Assembly: GCA_016235425.1 (NCBI GenBank)
Contig: JACRLC010000004.1
Span: forward strand, 32,208-96,207
Direction: 5' to 3'
DNA length: 64,000 bases
DNA from: Chloroflexota bacterium
GTDB lineage: Bacteria > Chloroflexota > Anaerolineae > Anaerolineales > Villigracilaceae
The notes under the pieces are model-generated. The model was not told where the DNA came from. It was given only the letters and a program-made list of their open reading frames with translations, and ran no database searches. Positions 32,935 through 42,012 of the stretch are shown piece after piece. Every line of letters starts with the position of its first letter. Position 1 is the stretch's first letter. Position numbers and translations under genes: made by a program.

Positions 32935-35900
32935 ATGACAGATACGAACAACGGAAACCGGGCGACCAGTCTCTTCATTTCCTATTCCCGAAAAGACAAA
33001 CTTTTCGTCCGCAAATTGAACGATGCCCTGGATGCCGCCGGGATCAATGCCTGGGTGGATTGGGAGGGCATTCCGCTTAGTTCCGATTGGATGGCGGAAA
33101 TCACGCGCGCCATCGAATCCGCCGATTCCTTTCTGTTTGTGATCAGCCCCGATTCACTCGCATCGAAGGTCTGCACGGAAGAGTTGGAATTGGGGCTAAA
33201 GCTAAACAAGAAGCTGATTCCCATTTTGTATCGCGACCCGGTAAAAGGCTCCCAAATGCATCCCAAGCTCGGAGCCACCAACTGGGTTTACATGCGTCCC
33301 AAAAAGGATGATTTCAAGACAACAGTTCCCAAGTTGATCGAAGCGATCCAAACCGATCTTGGCTGGGTGCAACAGCACACCCGTCTGTTGCAACGCGCTA
33401 CTGAATGGGATCAGAAAAACCGCAATAACAGCTACCTCCTGCAAGGCTCCGACCTCGACGAAGGCGAAAAATGGATGGTGGAGTCCGCCGCTGGGGAACA
33501 CCGCAACGTACTGCCCCTCCAGGCCGAATACATCAACACCAGCCGAAAGATTGCGATCAAGCGCCAGCGCAGTTTGATGACCGGCATTGCGCTGGCATTC
33601 GTAGTCAGTGTATTGTTGGGCATTTACGCCTTTTTCCAGCGCGGGGTGGCGGTGGAAAAAGAGGCACAGGCGAAAAGCAGTGAAATGACGGCCATTGCCA
33701 ACGAACACATTGCCGCCACGCAAAAAGCCATCGCAGAAGATAACGCCCAACTGGCGGCGAAGAAGGAAAACGAGGCCAAGTCCCAGCGGAGCGCGGCGCA
33801 GGCAAAGATTTACGAAGAACGTCCCGGCGAATTGGAAACGAGCACCCTGCTCGCATTGGATTCGTGGGCGCGCCTGCATTCGCAACAAGCCGAGGATATT
33901 CTGCGAAACAACATCAGCCTTATGCCCCAGCCAATCGCCCAAGTGCGGCATACCGGAAGCGTCTGGAACATCCACCCAAGCACGGACGGCACATTGCTGG
34001 TCACATCCAGCGAAGATGGAAGCGCGTGCGTATGGACGATGCAGGACGCCGCGCTCAAGTATTGCGTCAAACACGAGGGCGGCGACGTTCAAGATGCCCT
34101 CCTCACCATTGATAACAGCCTGCTGGTCACGGCGGGCGTGGACGGCGCCGTGCGACTCTGGAACGGCGCAGACGGCGCACCGGCAGAAGTATTCAACTTC
34201 AATTCAAAGGTGTGGGATATTGACCTGAGCGCGGACGGCAAGTGGGCAGCCGCCGGTCGGGAAGATGGTTCCATGTCGCTGATCAACTTGCAGTCCAGAA
34301 AAGAGGCGCTGTCGTTCAATCTGTCAGCGGGCGAGATTTTCACCGTCACATTCGACCCGACCAGCAAATGGCTTGCCATCGGATCGAGCGAAGGCAACGT
34401 CACGCTTTGGCGGGTGAATACAGGCGTGTCATTCTCCGGGCCAAGGCACTCATCGGAAGTTTATTCGGTTGCATTCAGCCAGGATGGGAACTGGCTGGTT
34501 TCTGCAGGAGCAGACAGCACTGCACGCTCTGCAAAGACCGTCTCCGGCGGACAAAAGTATTTGCTCCAGCACGGCGACTGGGTGGAAGACATCGCATTCA
34601 GCCCGGACGGTTCATGGTTTGCCACAGCCTCCGACGATAACCTTGTACACGTTTGGGACACGGAGACCGGCGTGGAAAAATTCCGCATGCCGCATGGCGG
34701 GTTCGTGCTCAAAGTGGAAATCAGCCCGGATGGGCAATGGATCGCAAGCACGGGATTCGATAAAACGGTCCGCGTTTGGAACGCGGCTTCGGGGAGTCTC
34801 TTAAAAGAAATTTCATTGAATGAGATTGGCTCGGCGCTGGCATTCACCCCGGACGGCAGTCGGTTGATCACCGGAGACCGCTCCGGCGCGGTGAACATTT
34901 GGGACATCTCGGAGTTGAATGCACGGGTGGGTTATCTTGTATTCCCTGAATTGGTTCGCAAGGCGAAATTTAATACCACCGGCGAATGGACGATGTTCAA
35001 CTCGGATGACAAAAGTGTATGGATGATCCCGACGAGCGAGTTAAAGTCCGTGCACAACGGGACCGAAGGAACACGCGTTCTTACACTGAACAATATTTCC
35101 AGCCAGTTCAAACTCAGTCCCGATTCAAAATGGATCGTCATCTCTGAAACCTACGGGAAACAGGCGATCTTGTACAATTTGGAAAACAAAACAAGTTTCG
35201 TCCTGCCATTGAACAGCGATGTCACCGGACTGGCCTTTAGCGCAGACAGCAAACAGGCTGCGACGACATACGAGAAGGGAAACACCGTCATCCTCTGGGA
35301 TGTGAACACCGGCCAAAAAATGGAGGAGATCCCATTTGAAGAAACTGCCTTTACCATCTCATACGATCCGGTGGATGCCATATTGGCCATTGGCTTCCAA
35401 AACAAGACGGTTCTTTGGGACATCGCCGCAAAGAAGGAAATCAGGTCGCTGGAACAGATCGGCGAAATCCGCTCCCTCACATATAACAGGGATGGCAGTT
35501 GGCTGGCCACCACCAGTTCGGATGGAAGTGTTTATCTCTGGCAGATGCAAAGCGGCGATACAAGCGGACCGAAATACAGACTCCAGCAGGGCGGGAACGT
35601 CACGTCGCTGGATTTTAGTTCGAACAATCAGTTGCTCGCATCGGGCGGCGGCAACGGCTTTGCCTACCTTTGGGATTTGGCAACCGGCGAAGAACTTGCA
35701 CGCCTGCCGCATAATACGTCGGTAACAAGCGTATCCTTTTCGAACGACGGCAGTCTTTTGATGACCGTGGCGCGTAAAACCGTTCAGGTCTGGGACATTA
35801 CCGTAATCAAGCCAATCAAAACCGAAAACATCGTCGAGAATGCCTGCTCACGGCTATCTGAAAACATGTCCGAGAACAATTGGAAATATTTCTTCAACAA

Positions 35901-35946
35901 TGAACCCTACCAGCAGGCCTGCCCCAACTTGCCCATCGGCAAGTAA
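32935..35946 (+). CDS. TIR domain - transmembrane - WD40 repeat protein
   Basis: The 1003-residue protein begins with a TIR domain (about 10-140): L-F-I-S-Y-S-R-K-D near residue 13, W-V-D-W-E-G-I near 41, and S-K-V-C-T-E-E-L near 79, where the Glu corresponds to the NADase catalytic position. A membrane helix lies at about 214-235, followed by a coiled coil (about 240-295) and some 12-14 WD40 repeats to residue 970 (V-Y-S-V-A-F-S-Q-D-G-N-W-L-V-S-A-G type). TIR should face the cytoplasm; the WD40 propeller(s) would then sit on the other side or the topology is re-entrant. Candidate functions are sensing and NAD+-based signalling. It is the second gene of the four-gene unit. Confidence 0.82.
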   Translation: MTDTNNGNRATSLFISYSRKDKLFVRKLNDALDAAGINAWVDWEGIPLSSDWMAEITRAIESADSFLFVISPDSLASKVCTEELELGLKLNKKLIPILYRDPVKGSQMHPKLGATNWVYMRPKKDDFKTTVPKLIEAIQTDLGWVQQHTRLLQRATEWDQKNRNNSYLLQGSDLDEGEKWMVESAAGEHRNVLPLQAEYINTSRKIAIKRQRSLMTGIALAFVVSVLLGIYAFFQRGVAVEKEAQAKSSEMTAIANEHIAATQKAIAEDNAQLAAKKENEAKSQRSAAQAKIYEERPGELETSTLLALDSWARLHSQQAEDILRNNISLMPQPIAQVRHTGSVWNIHPSTDGTLLVTSSEDGSACVWTMQDAALKYCVKHEGGDVQDALLTIDNSLLVTAGVDGAVRLWNGADGAPAEVFNFNSKVWDIDLSADGKWAAAGREDGSMSLINLQSRKEALSFNLSAGEIFTVTFDPTSKWLAIGSSEGNVTLWRVNTGVSFSGPRHSSEVYSVAFSQDGNWLVSAGADSTARSAKTVSGGQKYLLQHGDWVEDIAFSPDGSWFATASDDNLVHVWDTETGVEKFRMPHGGFVLKVEISPDGQWIASTGFDKTVRVWNAASGSLLKEISLNEIGSALAFTPDGSRLITGDRSGAVNIWDISELNARVGYLVFPELVRKAKFNTTGEWTMFNSDDKSVWMIPTSELKSVHNGTEGTRVLTLNNISSQFKLSPDSKWIVISETYGKQAILYNLENKTSFVLPLNSDVTGLAFSADSKQAATTYEKGNTVILWDVNTGQKMEEIPFEETAFTISYDPVDAILAIGFQNKTVLWDIAAKKEIRSLEQIGEIRSLTYNRDGSWLATTSSDGSVYLWQMQSGDTSGPKYRLQQGGNVTSLDFSSNNQLLASGGGNGFAYLWDLATGEELARLPHNTSVTSVSFSNDGSLLMTVARKTVQVWDITVIKPIKTENIVENACSRLSENMSENNWKYFFNNEPYQQACPNLPIGK

Positions 35947-35978
35947 GCGGGACCAGGCAAAGGACACGGAGGTACCCA

Positions 35979-37304
35979 ATGGAAACCACTCAACCAAAAC
36001 CCATCCCCATCCTTGAGATTGCGTGGACGCGCTTTGCCCAGTTCGACGCGGCATCGCTGAGTCGTTCAAAGTCACATTTACGCACCCGGCTTTGGGTCGC
36101 GATCCTGGGTGTGCTGGCGACTTTCTTCGCCATCCTTTCCCAAGTATTTCCACCCGAGACGTTCGGACTTGCAGGATTCATCATTCGCATACTGCTTATC
36201 CTGACGCCGCTTCTTGCCTCGTTTCTGGCCGGGTATGTCATGAAAACTTTTGCCGGTGGAGACTGGCTGGTCAAGCGCGCGGGAGCGGAAGAGATTTTAA
36301 AGGAAATTTATATGTTCCGCACTGTCCTGCAAAAGTCGCCCAAGCGCCGCGCATGGCTTGAAAAACGTCTCACTGAAATCCAACGGCAGGTATTTCGAGG
36401 GTTGGGTGGGGAACTCACCATAAAGCCCTATGAGGGGCAAATTCCTCCCTACTACGATCCAGAGAATCCAAACAGTGATCCCGGTTTTAATGAACTCACA
36501 GGAGAAGAATATTTTCAATATAGGCTTGCTCCACAACTTGCATGGCACACAAAAGAGATCAATGAGTACCAGACCGAACGGACGCGCCTGACTGTCCTCA
36601 TCGGGATTTCCGGGGTCGTGGGGGCCCTGCTCGCCGCGCTCGACCAGACCACGATCCTGGTGGCGTTGGCTTCCTCCTTCACGGCGGCATTTATCGGCTG
36701 GCAGGAATTACGCAACGTGGACGCGATCATCCGCAATTACAGCAAAGTGATCATGGAACTGAGCATTCTTTACGATCACTGGAGAAACCTTGAAACAGAA
36801 GAACGGTCATCGTCTGAGTTCTTTAAAATGGTGCGCTCCACGGAGGAAATCCTGTGGAGCCAGAACGTGGAATACATCAAGTCCCAGCAGGAGGCGCTCA
36901 AGGATGCCAGCCTTGAAGAGGAGGCAGGACTGATCAACCGCGTCATCCAGGAATCGGTCAATGCTGACGCGCGTTTGAAGAAGTCCATGTCCGAATCGCT
37001 GGAGGGGTTCGCGAAGGAAGCCATCGCCAAATCGGAAGAGGTCGTTGCGGAAGCCTTCGAAGAAGCCTTGAACGAGCTGGCGAAAGACGCCTCGTCGGAA
37101 TTGGTGCAGGCCGAGTTGGCCGCCATGGGAGAGGCAGTGAAGGAAGCCGCGCACGAGATGGTCGAACGCGTCTCCGGTTTCGCCTCCTCCCTGCGGGCGA
37201 TCCAGGAGGAATTCAAGGATGTGGAAATCGGACGCGATACGCCGCCGTCCCTGCTGAATACGATCCTGTCGCGCTATCCCAAGTCTGAAGAAGTAAAAGG
37301 ATAA
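35979..37304 (+). CDS. SLATT/DUF4231-like membrane protein
   Basis: The 441-residue protein has two pairs of membrane helices (about 40-60 and 66-87; about 204-222 and 228-246), with a cytoplasmic helical section between them containing W-L-V-K-R-A-G-A-E-E-I-L-K-E near 92. After the second pair comes the conserved S-I-L-Y-D-H-W-R-N-L-E-T-E-E-R near 262 and F-K-M-V-R-S-T-E-E-I-L-W-S near 283, as in DUF4231/SLATT domains, then a long Ala/Glu coiled coil (300-420). SLATT proteins are predicted pore-forming effectors paired with SLOG, SMODS or TIR sensors; a SLOG-like domain is in the next gene and TIR in the previous one. Assignment is from pattern recognition. Confidence 0.6.
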   Translation: METTQPKPIPILEIAWTRFAQFDAASLSRSKSHLRTRLWVAILGVLATFFAILSQVFPPETFGLAGFIIRILLILTPLLASFLAGYVMKTFAGGDWLVKRAGAEEILKEIYMFRTVLQKSPKRRAWLEKRLTEIQRQVFRGLGGELTIKPYEGQIPPYYDPENPNSDPGFNELTGEEYFQYRLAPQLAWHTKEINEYQTERTRLTVLIGISGVVGALLAALDQTTILVALASSFTAAFIGWQELRNVDAIIRNYSKVIMELSILYDHWRNLETEERSSSEFFKMVRSTEEILWSQNVEYIKSQQEALKDASLEEEAGLINRVIQESVNADARLKKSMSESLEGFAKEAIAKSEEVVAEAFEEALNELAKDASSELVQAELAAMGEAVKEAAHEMVERVSGFASSLRAIQEEFKDVEIGRDTPPSLLNTILSRYPKSEEVKG

Positions 37305-37310
37305 AAGGCA

Positions 37311-39671
37311 ATGGCACAAAAATTATTCGGCGTCGTAAAGCCCGCTGAAAAAGAGCCTGCGGTTCAAAGCCCTGAACCACCGAAAGAGGCCAATCAAACC
37401 GCCGCCGTTCCCGCTCCTGCCGCGCAAACTTCAACACCTGCGGAGGCCGAGAAGAAGGAACCTCCCAAACCGGCGATCCCTGCCCCTTCAACGGAAGCAG
37501 ACCAAACGTCCCGCCCGGTGCGCCCGGAATTTCGTCCGCATGCCTTCGTGGTAATGCCGTTCGGCAAGAAGAAGGGCGGAGACGGGTCTCCGTATGATTT
37601 CAACGCCATCTACAAGATGCTGATCAAGCCCGCGCTTGAGGAGGCGGGCTTCGAGTCGTTTCGCGCGGACGAAGAGACCGCCACCGGCGACATCCTGACC
37701 GACATGTTCCAGGAACTCCTGCTTGCCGACCTGGTGCTGTGCGACCTGAGTATAGACAACGCCAACGCATTCTATGAGTTGGGCATCCGACATGCGTTCC
37801 GCAAGCGCGGCGTGATGCATATCCAGGCGGGACGCGCCTACATGCCCTTCGATATTTTCAACGTGCGCACATTGCCTTATCACATCACACCGGAGGGCGT
37901 ACCGGACCCGGCCTTCTTGCGGGCCGACATCACAGCCGTCGCGCGCATGGCAAAAGATACCTGGGCATCGGATCGCGATGCGGTCCACAGCCCGATCTTC
38001 AACCTGCTGGCCGGTTTGAAGGAGCCGGATCGGAAGACATTACGCACACCGCTGGCAACCGGCTTTTGGCGCGAATACAACGAATGGAAGGAAAGGATTA
38101 CCGTCGCACAGCGGCAGAAACGTATCGGCGATATCCTGCTCCTCACGGAAGAGATCCAAAACCCGTTGATCAAGGAAGAAGCCATCGGCGAGGCAGGCAG
38201 GGCGCTGAAAAATATGGGACGCGACGAACTGGCGCTCATCCAATATCGCAAGGGACTCGAAGTCAACCCGGGCAACGTCAATTTCCGCCGTGAAGAGGCT
38301 TTTCACCTGAATCGCCTGGGACGCGTGGATGAAGCCATCGTCAAGATCGAAAGCCTGCTCGCAGATTTCCCGAACGACAGCGAAGCCGTCGCCTATCTTG
38401 GACGCATTTACAAGGAAATGTGGTTCGAATCGTGGAAGGATATTAAAGATAAACAGAAGCGAATGAAGGCCGCCTTTGATTCCTACCACTGGCTGATCAA
38501 ATCCATTGACATTTACCTGCGCGGATATCACCTTGACCTGAACAATTACTACCCCGGCGTGAACGCGCTGACCCTTTCCACGATTGCCGTCCATCTCGCA
38601 GATTTATTCGACGATAAGAAGGATCCCGACCCCGATATCAAACGCATCCGCGCGGGACTGGACGAACTGCGCGGCGCTTTAGCCTTTGCGCTGGAAGCAG
38701 AAACTGACGACTATCACGCCGATTACTGGACGCTGATTTCCCTGGCGGATTTGCGCGTACTGACCTCCAACAACGTTGCCAGCGTTACACGCGCGTACCG
38801 CAAGGCGCTCACCGCTTCCCGGCGCAACCTGTCCTTTTTGCAGTCATCCATTTCGCAGCTAAAAATCCTCCATTCCCTGGGGATGCGCGAAGAATACGTG
38901 CAATCTGCATTGGATACTTTGACGGAGGAAATCCAACGTGTTGACAAGGACGCAATCGCGCCTGCAAGCTCCAAGTCCAGCAAACCGAGCGGGCAGGTCT
39001 TCCTGTTCTCCGGTTACATGGTGGATTATGCCGGCAAGGAACACAAAACCTTCCCTGCCGATAAGGAAAACGAGATTCGCGATGAGATCAGGAAACGACT
39101 GGAAAAATTCAATGCAGGCCCGGACGACATTGGTTATACGGCAGGGCTTTCGGCGGGAAGCGAGATCATTTTCGCTGAAGTCTGCGCTGAGATGAGTGTT
39201 CCTGTAAAAGCATACCTACCCCTGCCCGAATCCACATATATTCGTGAATTCGTCTCCCTTGGCGGAGACGCCTGGGTGGATCGTTTTTACAAAATCCGCG
39301 ACCATCCACTGGTGGACGAAAACTACCAGGGTGAGCGCATCGGCCTGCCCAAAGACGATGATGACCCCTATGAACGTAACAACCGCTGGGCACTGTATTC
39401 GTCCCTGGGGCGCGGTGTGGACAAGGTCCGCCTGATTGCGCTATGGAATGGCAGAAGCGGCAAAATGAACGACCGCGATGCCCGCCTCGTGAAGCACATG
39501 GTGGATTTGATGCGCGAAACCGGCGGCGCGGTTGAGCTGATCAATACTTCCAGGTACATTCACGGCTTCATCGTTGGCGGGTACGATGGCCTGCCGGATT
39601 TAAGCAAACCGGCTGAAAAAATACAAAAGGTTGTTGTGAATCGCGCAAAAAAGAAGAAACAGGCAAAGTAA
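37311..39671 (+). CDS. Multidomain sensor: TIR-fold/deoxyribosyltransferase-like, TRAFs-binding TPR, SLOG-like
   Basis: The 786-residue protein has a disordered Pro/Ala/Glu N-terminus (1-70). Residues 75-200 form a Rossmann-like domain (F-V-V-M-P-F-G near 82; D-L-V-L-C-D-L-S-I-D-N-A-N-A-F-Y-E-L-G near 138-156) like the nucleoside 2-deoxyribosyltransferase/TIR-like superfamily; the D-x(7)-FYELG acid matches the catalytic Glu position. Residues 245-550 are helical TPR/TRAFs-binding (DUF4071) repeats. Residues 560-770 (V-F-L-F-S-G-Y-M-V-D; Y-T-A-G-L-S-A-G-S-E-I-I-F-A-E-V near 613) look like a SLOG/LOG-type nucleotide-binding domain. It ends the four-gene unit and follows the SLATT-like gene by six bases. 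Confidence 0.65.
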   Translation: MAQKLFGVVKPAEKEPAVQSPEPPKEANQTAAVPAPAAQTSTPAEAEKKEPPKPAIPAPSTEADQTSRPVRPEFRPHAFVVMPFGKKKGGDGSPYDFNAIYKMLIKPALEEAGFESFRADEETATGDILTDMFQELLLADLVLCDLSIDNANAFYELGIRHAFRKRGVMHIQAGRAYMPFDIFNVRTLPYHITPEGVPDPAFLRADITAVARMAKDTWASDRDAVHSPIFNLLAGLKEPDRKTLRTPLATGFWREYNEWKERITVAQRQKRIGDILLLTEEIQNPLIKEEAIGEAGRALKNMGRDELALIQYRKGLEVNPGNVNFRREEAFHLNRLGRVDEAIVKIESLLADFPNDSEAVAYLGRIYKEMWFESWKDIKDKQKRMKAAFDSYHWLIKSIDIYLRGYHLDLNNYYPGVNALTLSTIAVHLADLFDDKKDPDPDIKRIRAGLDELRGALAFALEAETDDYHADYWTLISLADLRVLTSNNVASVTRAYRKALTASRRNLSFLQSSISQLKILHSLGMREEYVQSALDTLTEEIQRVDKDAIAPASSKSSKPSGQVFLFSGYMVDYAGKEHKTFPADKENEIRDEIRKRLEKFNAGPDDIGYTAGLSAGSEIIFAEVCAEMSVPVKAYLPLPESTYIREFVSLGGDAWVDRFYKIRDHPLVDENYQGERIGLPKDDDDPYERNNRWALYSSLGRGVDKVRLIALWNGRSGKMNDRDARLVKHMVDLMRETGGAVELINTSRYIHGFIVGGYDGLPDLSKPAEKIQKVVVNRAKKKKQAK

Positions 39672-39674
39672 ACA

Positions 39675-39700
39675 ATACCCGCCGATCACTCGGCGGGTAT
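39675..39700. terminator. Convergent terminator hairpin
   Basis: ATACCCGCCGA pairs perfectly with TCGGCGGGTAT around a TCAC loop. It lies three bases after the four-gene unit and overlaps the last codons of the opposing gene. No long T-run follows on either side. Confidence 0.65.
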
Positions 39701-40156
39701 CATCACTGCCTCCACTTTTTCTTTCGGATACGGCCATATCTCCCCTTTCACCCCTTTGGCAAGATAGAAATCTCCGGCGCGCACGGTTTCCGGCCCTTCC
39801 AATGTTTGGACAGTGACCATTTGATCTTCGTCACCGTCAGTCAGGGAGGTGAGCGGCACAAGCATCGTCAGGGCGCGTTTGATGCAAAACCCTGGTCGGA
39901 TAATCATGTAAGTTTGCTCGAAAATTTCCGCGTCCACCGGCCATATATCGTCGGGCTTATCCACCTCGCTCACGAGCAAATCTCCGCTTTTGGCCGTCAA
40001 CTGCGCTCCCCAGGGAGTGGTGACATCTATTGTCTGCGGTTGATTTTGTTCAGGTAGAAAGGGAAACACACGCCGTTCCACGATACTGCGATACGGTTGA
40101 AAATCCAATGTCTTTAGAATTGCGTCATCAGAGGCCACAATGATCGGATCACCCAT
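39686..40156 (-). CDS. PGDYG-like protein with two similar modules
   Basis: The 156-residue protein contains two copies of a motif: A-K-S-G-D-L-L-V ... I-W-P-V-D-A-E-I-F-E-Q-T-Y (about 56-85) and V-R-A-G-D-F-Y-L-A ... I-W-P-Y-P-K-E-K-V-E (about 124-150). This G-D-(Y/F)-L-V ... W-P-V pattern resembles PGDYG-domain proteins of unknown function. The start is ATG at 40156 on the minus strand, with AGGAGATTGT before it; an upstream ATG is less likely. The gene ends in the shared terminator hairpin. No operon partner. Confidence 0.6.
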   Translation of the reverse strand: MGDPIIVASDDAILKTLDFQPYRSIVERRVFPFLPEQNQPQTIDVTTPWGAQLTAKSGDLLVSEVDKPDDIWPVDAEIFEQTYMIIRPGFCIKRALTMLVPLTSLTDGDEDQMVTVQTLEGPETVRAGDFYLAKGVKGEIWPYPKEKVEAVMIPAE

Positions 40157-40342
40157 ACAATCTCCTGTTTGCCTTTTATAATACAAATTATAAACACGAA
40201 CATAATCCATTGGTCACATTTTAATGGTCTTGTAACCGCCTGCCGGCTATGTTATAAAACTCCCAACACTCGCACAGAGCCTGTCCGCCGCGTCAACAGT
40301 TTGGCGCGACGCGCCCGCATTCTGCCAGGATTAGATTACTGC

Positions 40343-41398
40343 ATGAACAATTCAAACGCACGAGATACCCGCCTCGACTTCGCCAAAGGGTTGGTTGTCA
40401 CCTTTGTTTTATACGCGCACCTGCACCCATTCGATATTAGCCTGGATGAAAATTCCGTTTTCTCCCTCCGGTTGATTGCTTTTATCATCAAGCAGTTTTA
40501 CTGGCAGGTGATCCTGATCGTAGTGCCAACGTTCCTGCTGGTGGCCTTCTACTTCACCTTCAAGAAACTGGAACAATACGGCACACCATACCTTTGGAAA
40601 CGCATCAGACACCTCCTCCAGATTTCCGCCTTTTGGATCGGCTTCCAATTCGCGGCATACTACATGCTTGTCGCCGTTTTGCGCGATCCAAATTACGCGT
40701 GGCAGATCAATGAATCACCTCTCCGGTTAATGCTGCTTGGCGGTCCCAACCTGCCCATCGTGCAAGGATCGGTATCGTATTATCTGGTGGTATTGATGAT
40801 CCTTACCCTCCTTGCCTACCTGTTTTATGCCGCGCGGGATATAAAATGGTTTGCACCCGTTATCGGCGGAGCAATTTTACTCGCATCCTTTTATTATCTC
40901 GAATCCCGGAACCTTGACGGCAAAGGTCTGCAATACTGGCGCATCGAAAGCTTCTTCATGTACGTTCCAATGGCCTACTACCTGCGTAACCGGACGAAGG
41001 CACAGCTAAAGTTCCTCGTGCCTGTCTTTTTTATTCTCTACCTGATCTTTTCAGTACAGGATGTGCTGATCCGCCAGGATGGCTTGAGCATCGGTGTCTA
41101 CTCACGCGTCTCGCTGATTTTCGGCTCGTCTGCATTTTTCTGCTGGCTTCTAGCTAAAAATGAAAATTTGAAAATTTCACCCGCCTTTTCGTTTCTATCC
41201 ATGTACACATTGGGGCTGATCTCCATCCACAAACTCTGGCAGGCCCTGATGATCATGGCCATCACACCGCTGGGATTGTCAAAATACCTCCATCCCCTCA
41301 ATCTGGAAACCATTGTCATTACCATTCTTGTAACGATCTTAAGTCTGGGAACCGTATACCTGATTGGAAAAACGCCTTTTCGCTTTACGGTTGCATAA
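40343..41398 (+). CDS. Acyltransferase family 3-like membrane protein
   Basis: The 351-residue protein has about ten membrane helices. It begins R-D-T-R-L-D-F-A-K-G-L-V-V near residue 7, a variant of the R-x-x-x-x-D-x-L-R-G/K-G-I head of acyltransferase-3 (OafA/YrhL/OpgC-like) proteins. The usual catalytic His in helix 1 may be A-H-L-H near 25. Such proteins O-acetylate or succinylate surface sugars; the target is not known here. ATG 40343 is at the start of this head. About 190 bases upstream form a divergent promoter region with the minus-strand gene. Confidence 0.7.
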   Translation: MNNSNARDTRLDFAKGLVVTFVLYAHLHPFDISLDENSVFSLRLIAFIIKQFYWQVILIVVPTFLLVAFYFTFKKLEQYGTPYLWKRIRHLLQISAFWIGFQFAAYYMLVAVLRDPNYAWQINESPLRLMLLGGPNLPIVQGSVSYYLVVLMILTLLAYLFYAARDIKWFAPVIGGAILLASFYYLESRNLDGKGLQYWRIESFFMYVPMAYYLRNRTKAQLKFLVPVFFILYLIFSVQDVLIRQDGLSIGVYSRVSLIFGSSAFFCWLLAKNENLKISPAFSFLSMYTLGLISIHKLWQALMIMAITPLGLSKYLHPLNLETIVITILVTILSLGTVYLIGKTPFRFTVA

Positions 41399-41421
41399 GA
41401 TGGTATGGGCAGCTGCAACAC

Positions 41422-42012
41422 ATGAACAAGCTGATTGCCATTGTGAGCGCGAGCGGGGTTGGCAAGACCACTCTAACGCACGCTCTTGCCCGGGCGCACC
41501 CGTTTCAAACGGCTTATGAACAACACAGCGAACGTCCATTCCAGAAACTCTTCAAACAGGATGCGCGTTACGCGCTCGCCAATCAAATGGATTACCTGCT
41601 CTTCCGCGCCGAACAGGAACGGGAACTACGCGCCTCATCCCAAACCGCGCTTGTAGACGGCGGCCTCGACCTGGACTTTCACGGTTTTACCAGACTCTTC
41701 CACGCCCGCGGCTTATTGACCGACCCCGAATATGATCTCTGCCGCCGCTTCTATTCCTGGACCCGAAACCTGCTCCCGTTACCAGACCTCATCATCCATT
41801 TGACCGCCTCCCGCGAAATCATCAAGGCGCGCCTGGCCCAACGGGACCGCATCAACATCGCCAGCGCAGAAGACACTGAACTGTTCAATTCATTCCTCGA
41901 AGAATGGCTCGAAACGATCTCCCCGCATCAAATCCTTCACCTGGACGTTTCGAATGAAACCCCGGAGTATTCCCAAAGCATCCCCATCGTTCTTGAAAGA
42001 CTTCAAGGTTAA
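41422..42012 (+). CDS. Deoxynucleoside kinase-like P-loop kinase
   Basis: The 196-residue protein has a Walker A loop S-A-S-G-V-G-K-T-T-L near residues 9-18, a central L-V-D-G-G-L-D-L-D near 74 in place of the usual D-R-S, and an Arg-rich lid R-L-A-Q-R-D-R-I-N near 137-145. This arrangement fits the dCK/dGK-type deoxynucleoside kinase family, which phosphorylates deoxynucleosides with ATP. The change at the ERS/DRS motif makes substrate assignment uncertain; a more distant kinase is possible. Confidence 0.65.
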   Translation: MNKLIAIVSASGVGKTTLTHALARAHPFQTAYEQHSERPFQKLFKQDARYALANQMDYLLFRAEQERELRASSQTALVDGGLDLDFHGFTRLFHARGLLTDPEYDLCRRFYSWTRNLLPLPDLIIHLTASREIIKARLAQRDRINIASAEDTELFNSFLEEWLETISPHQILHLDVSNETPEYSQSIPIVLERLQG

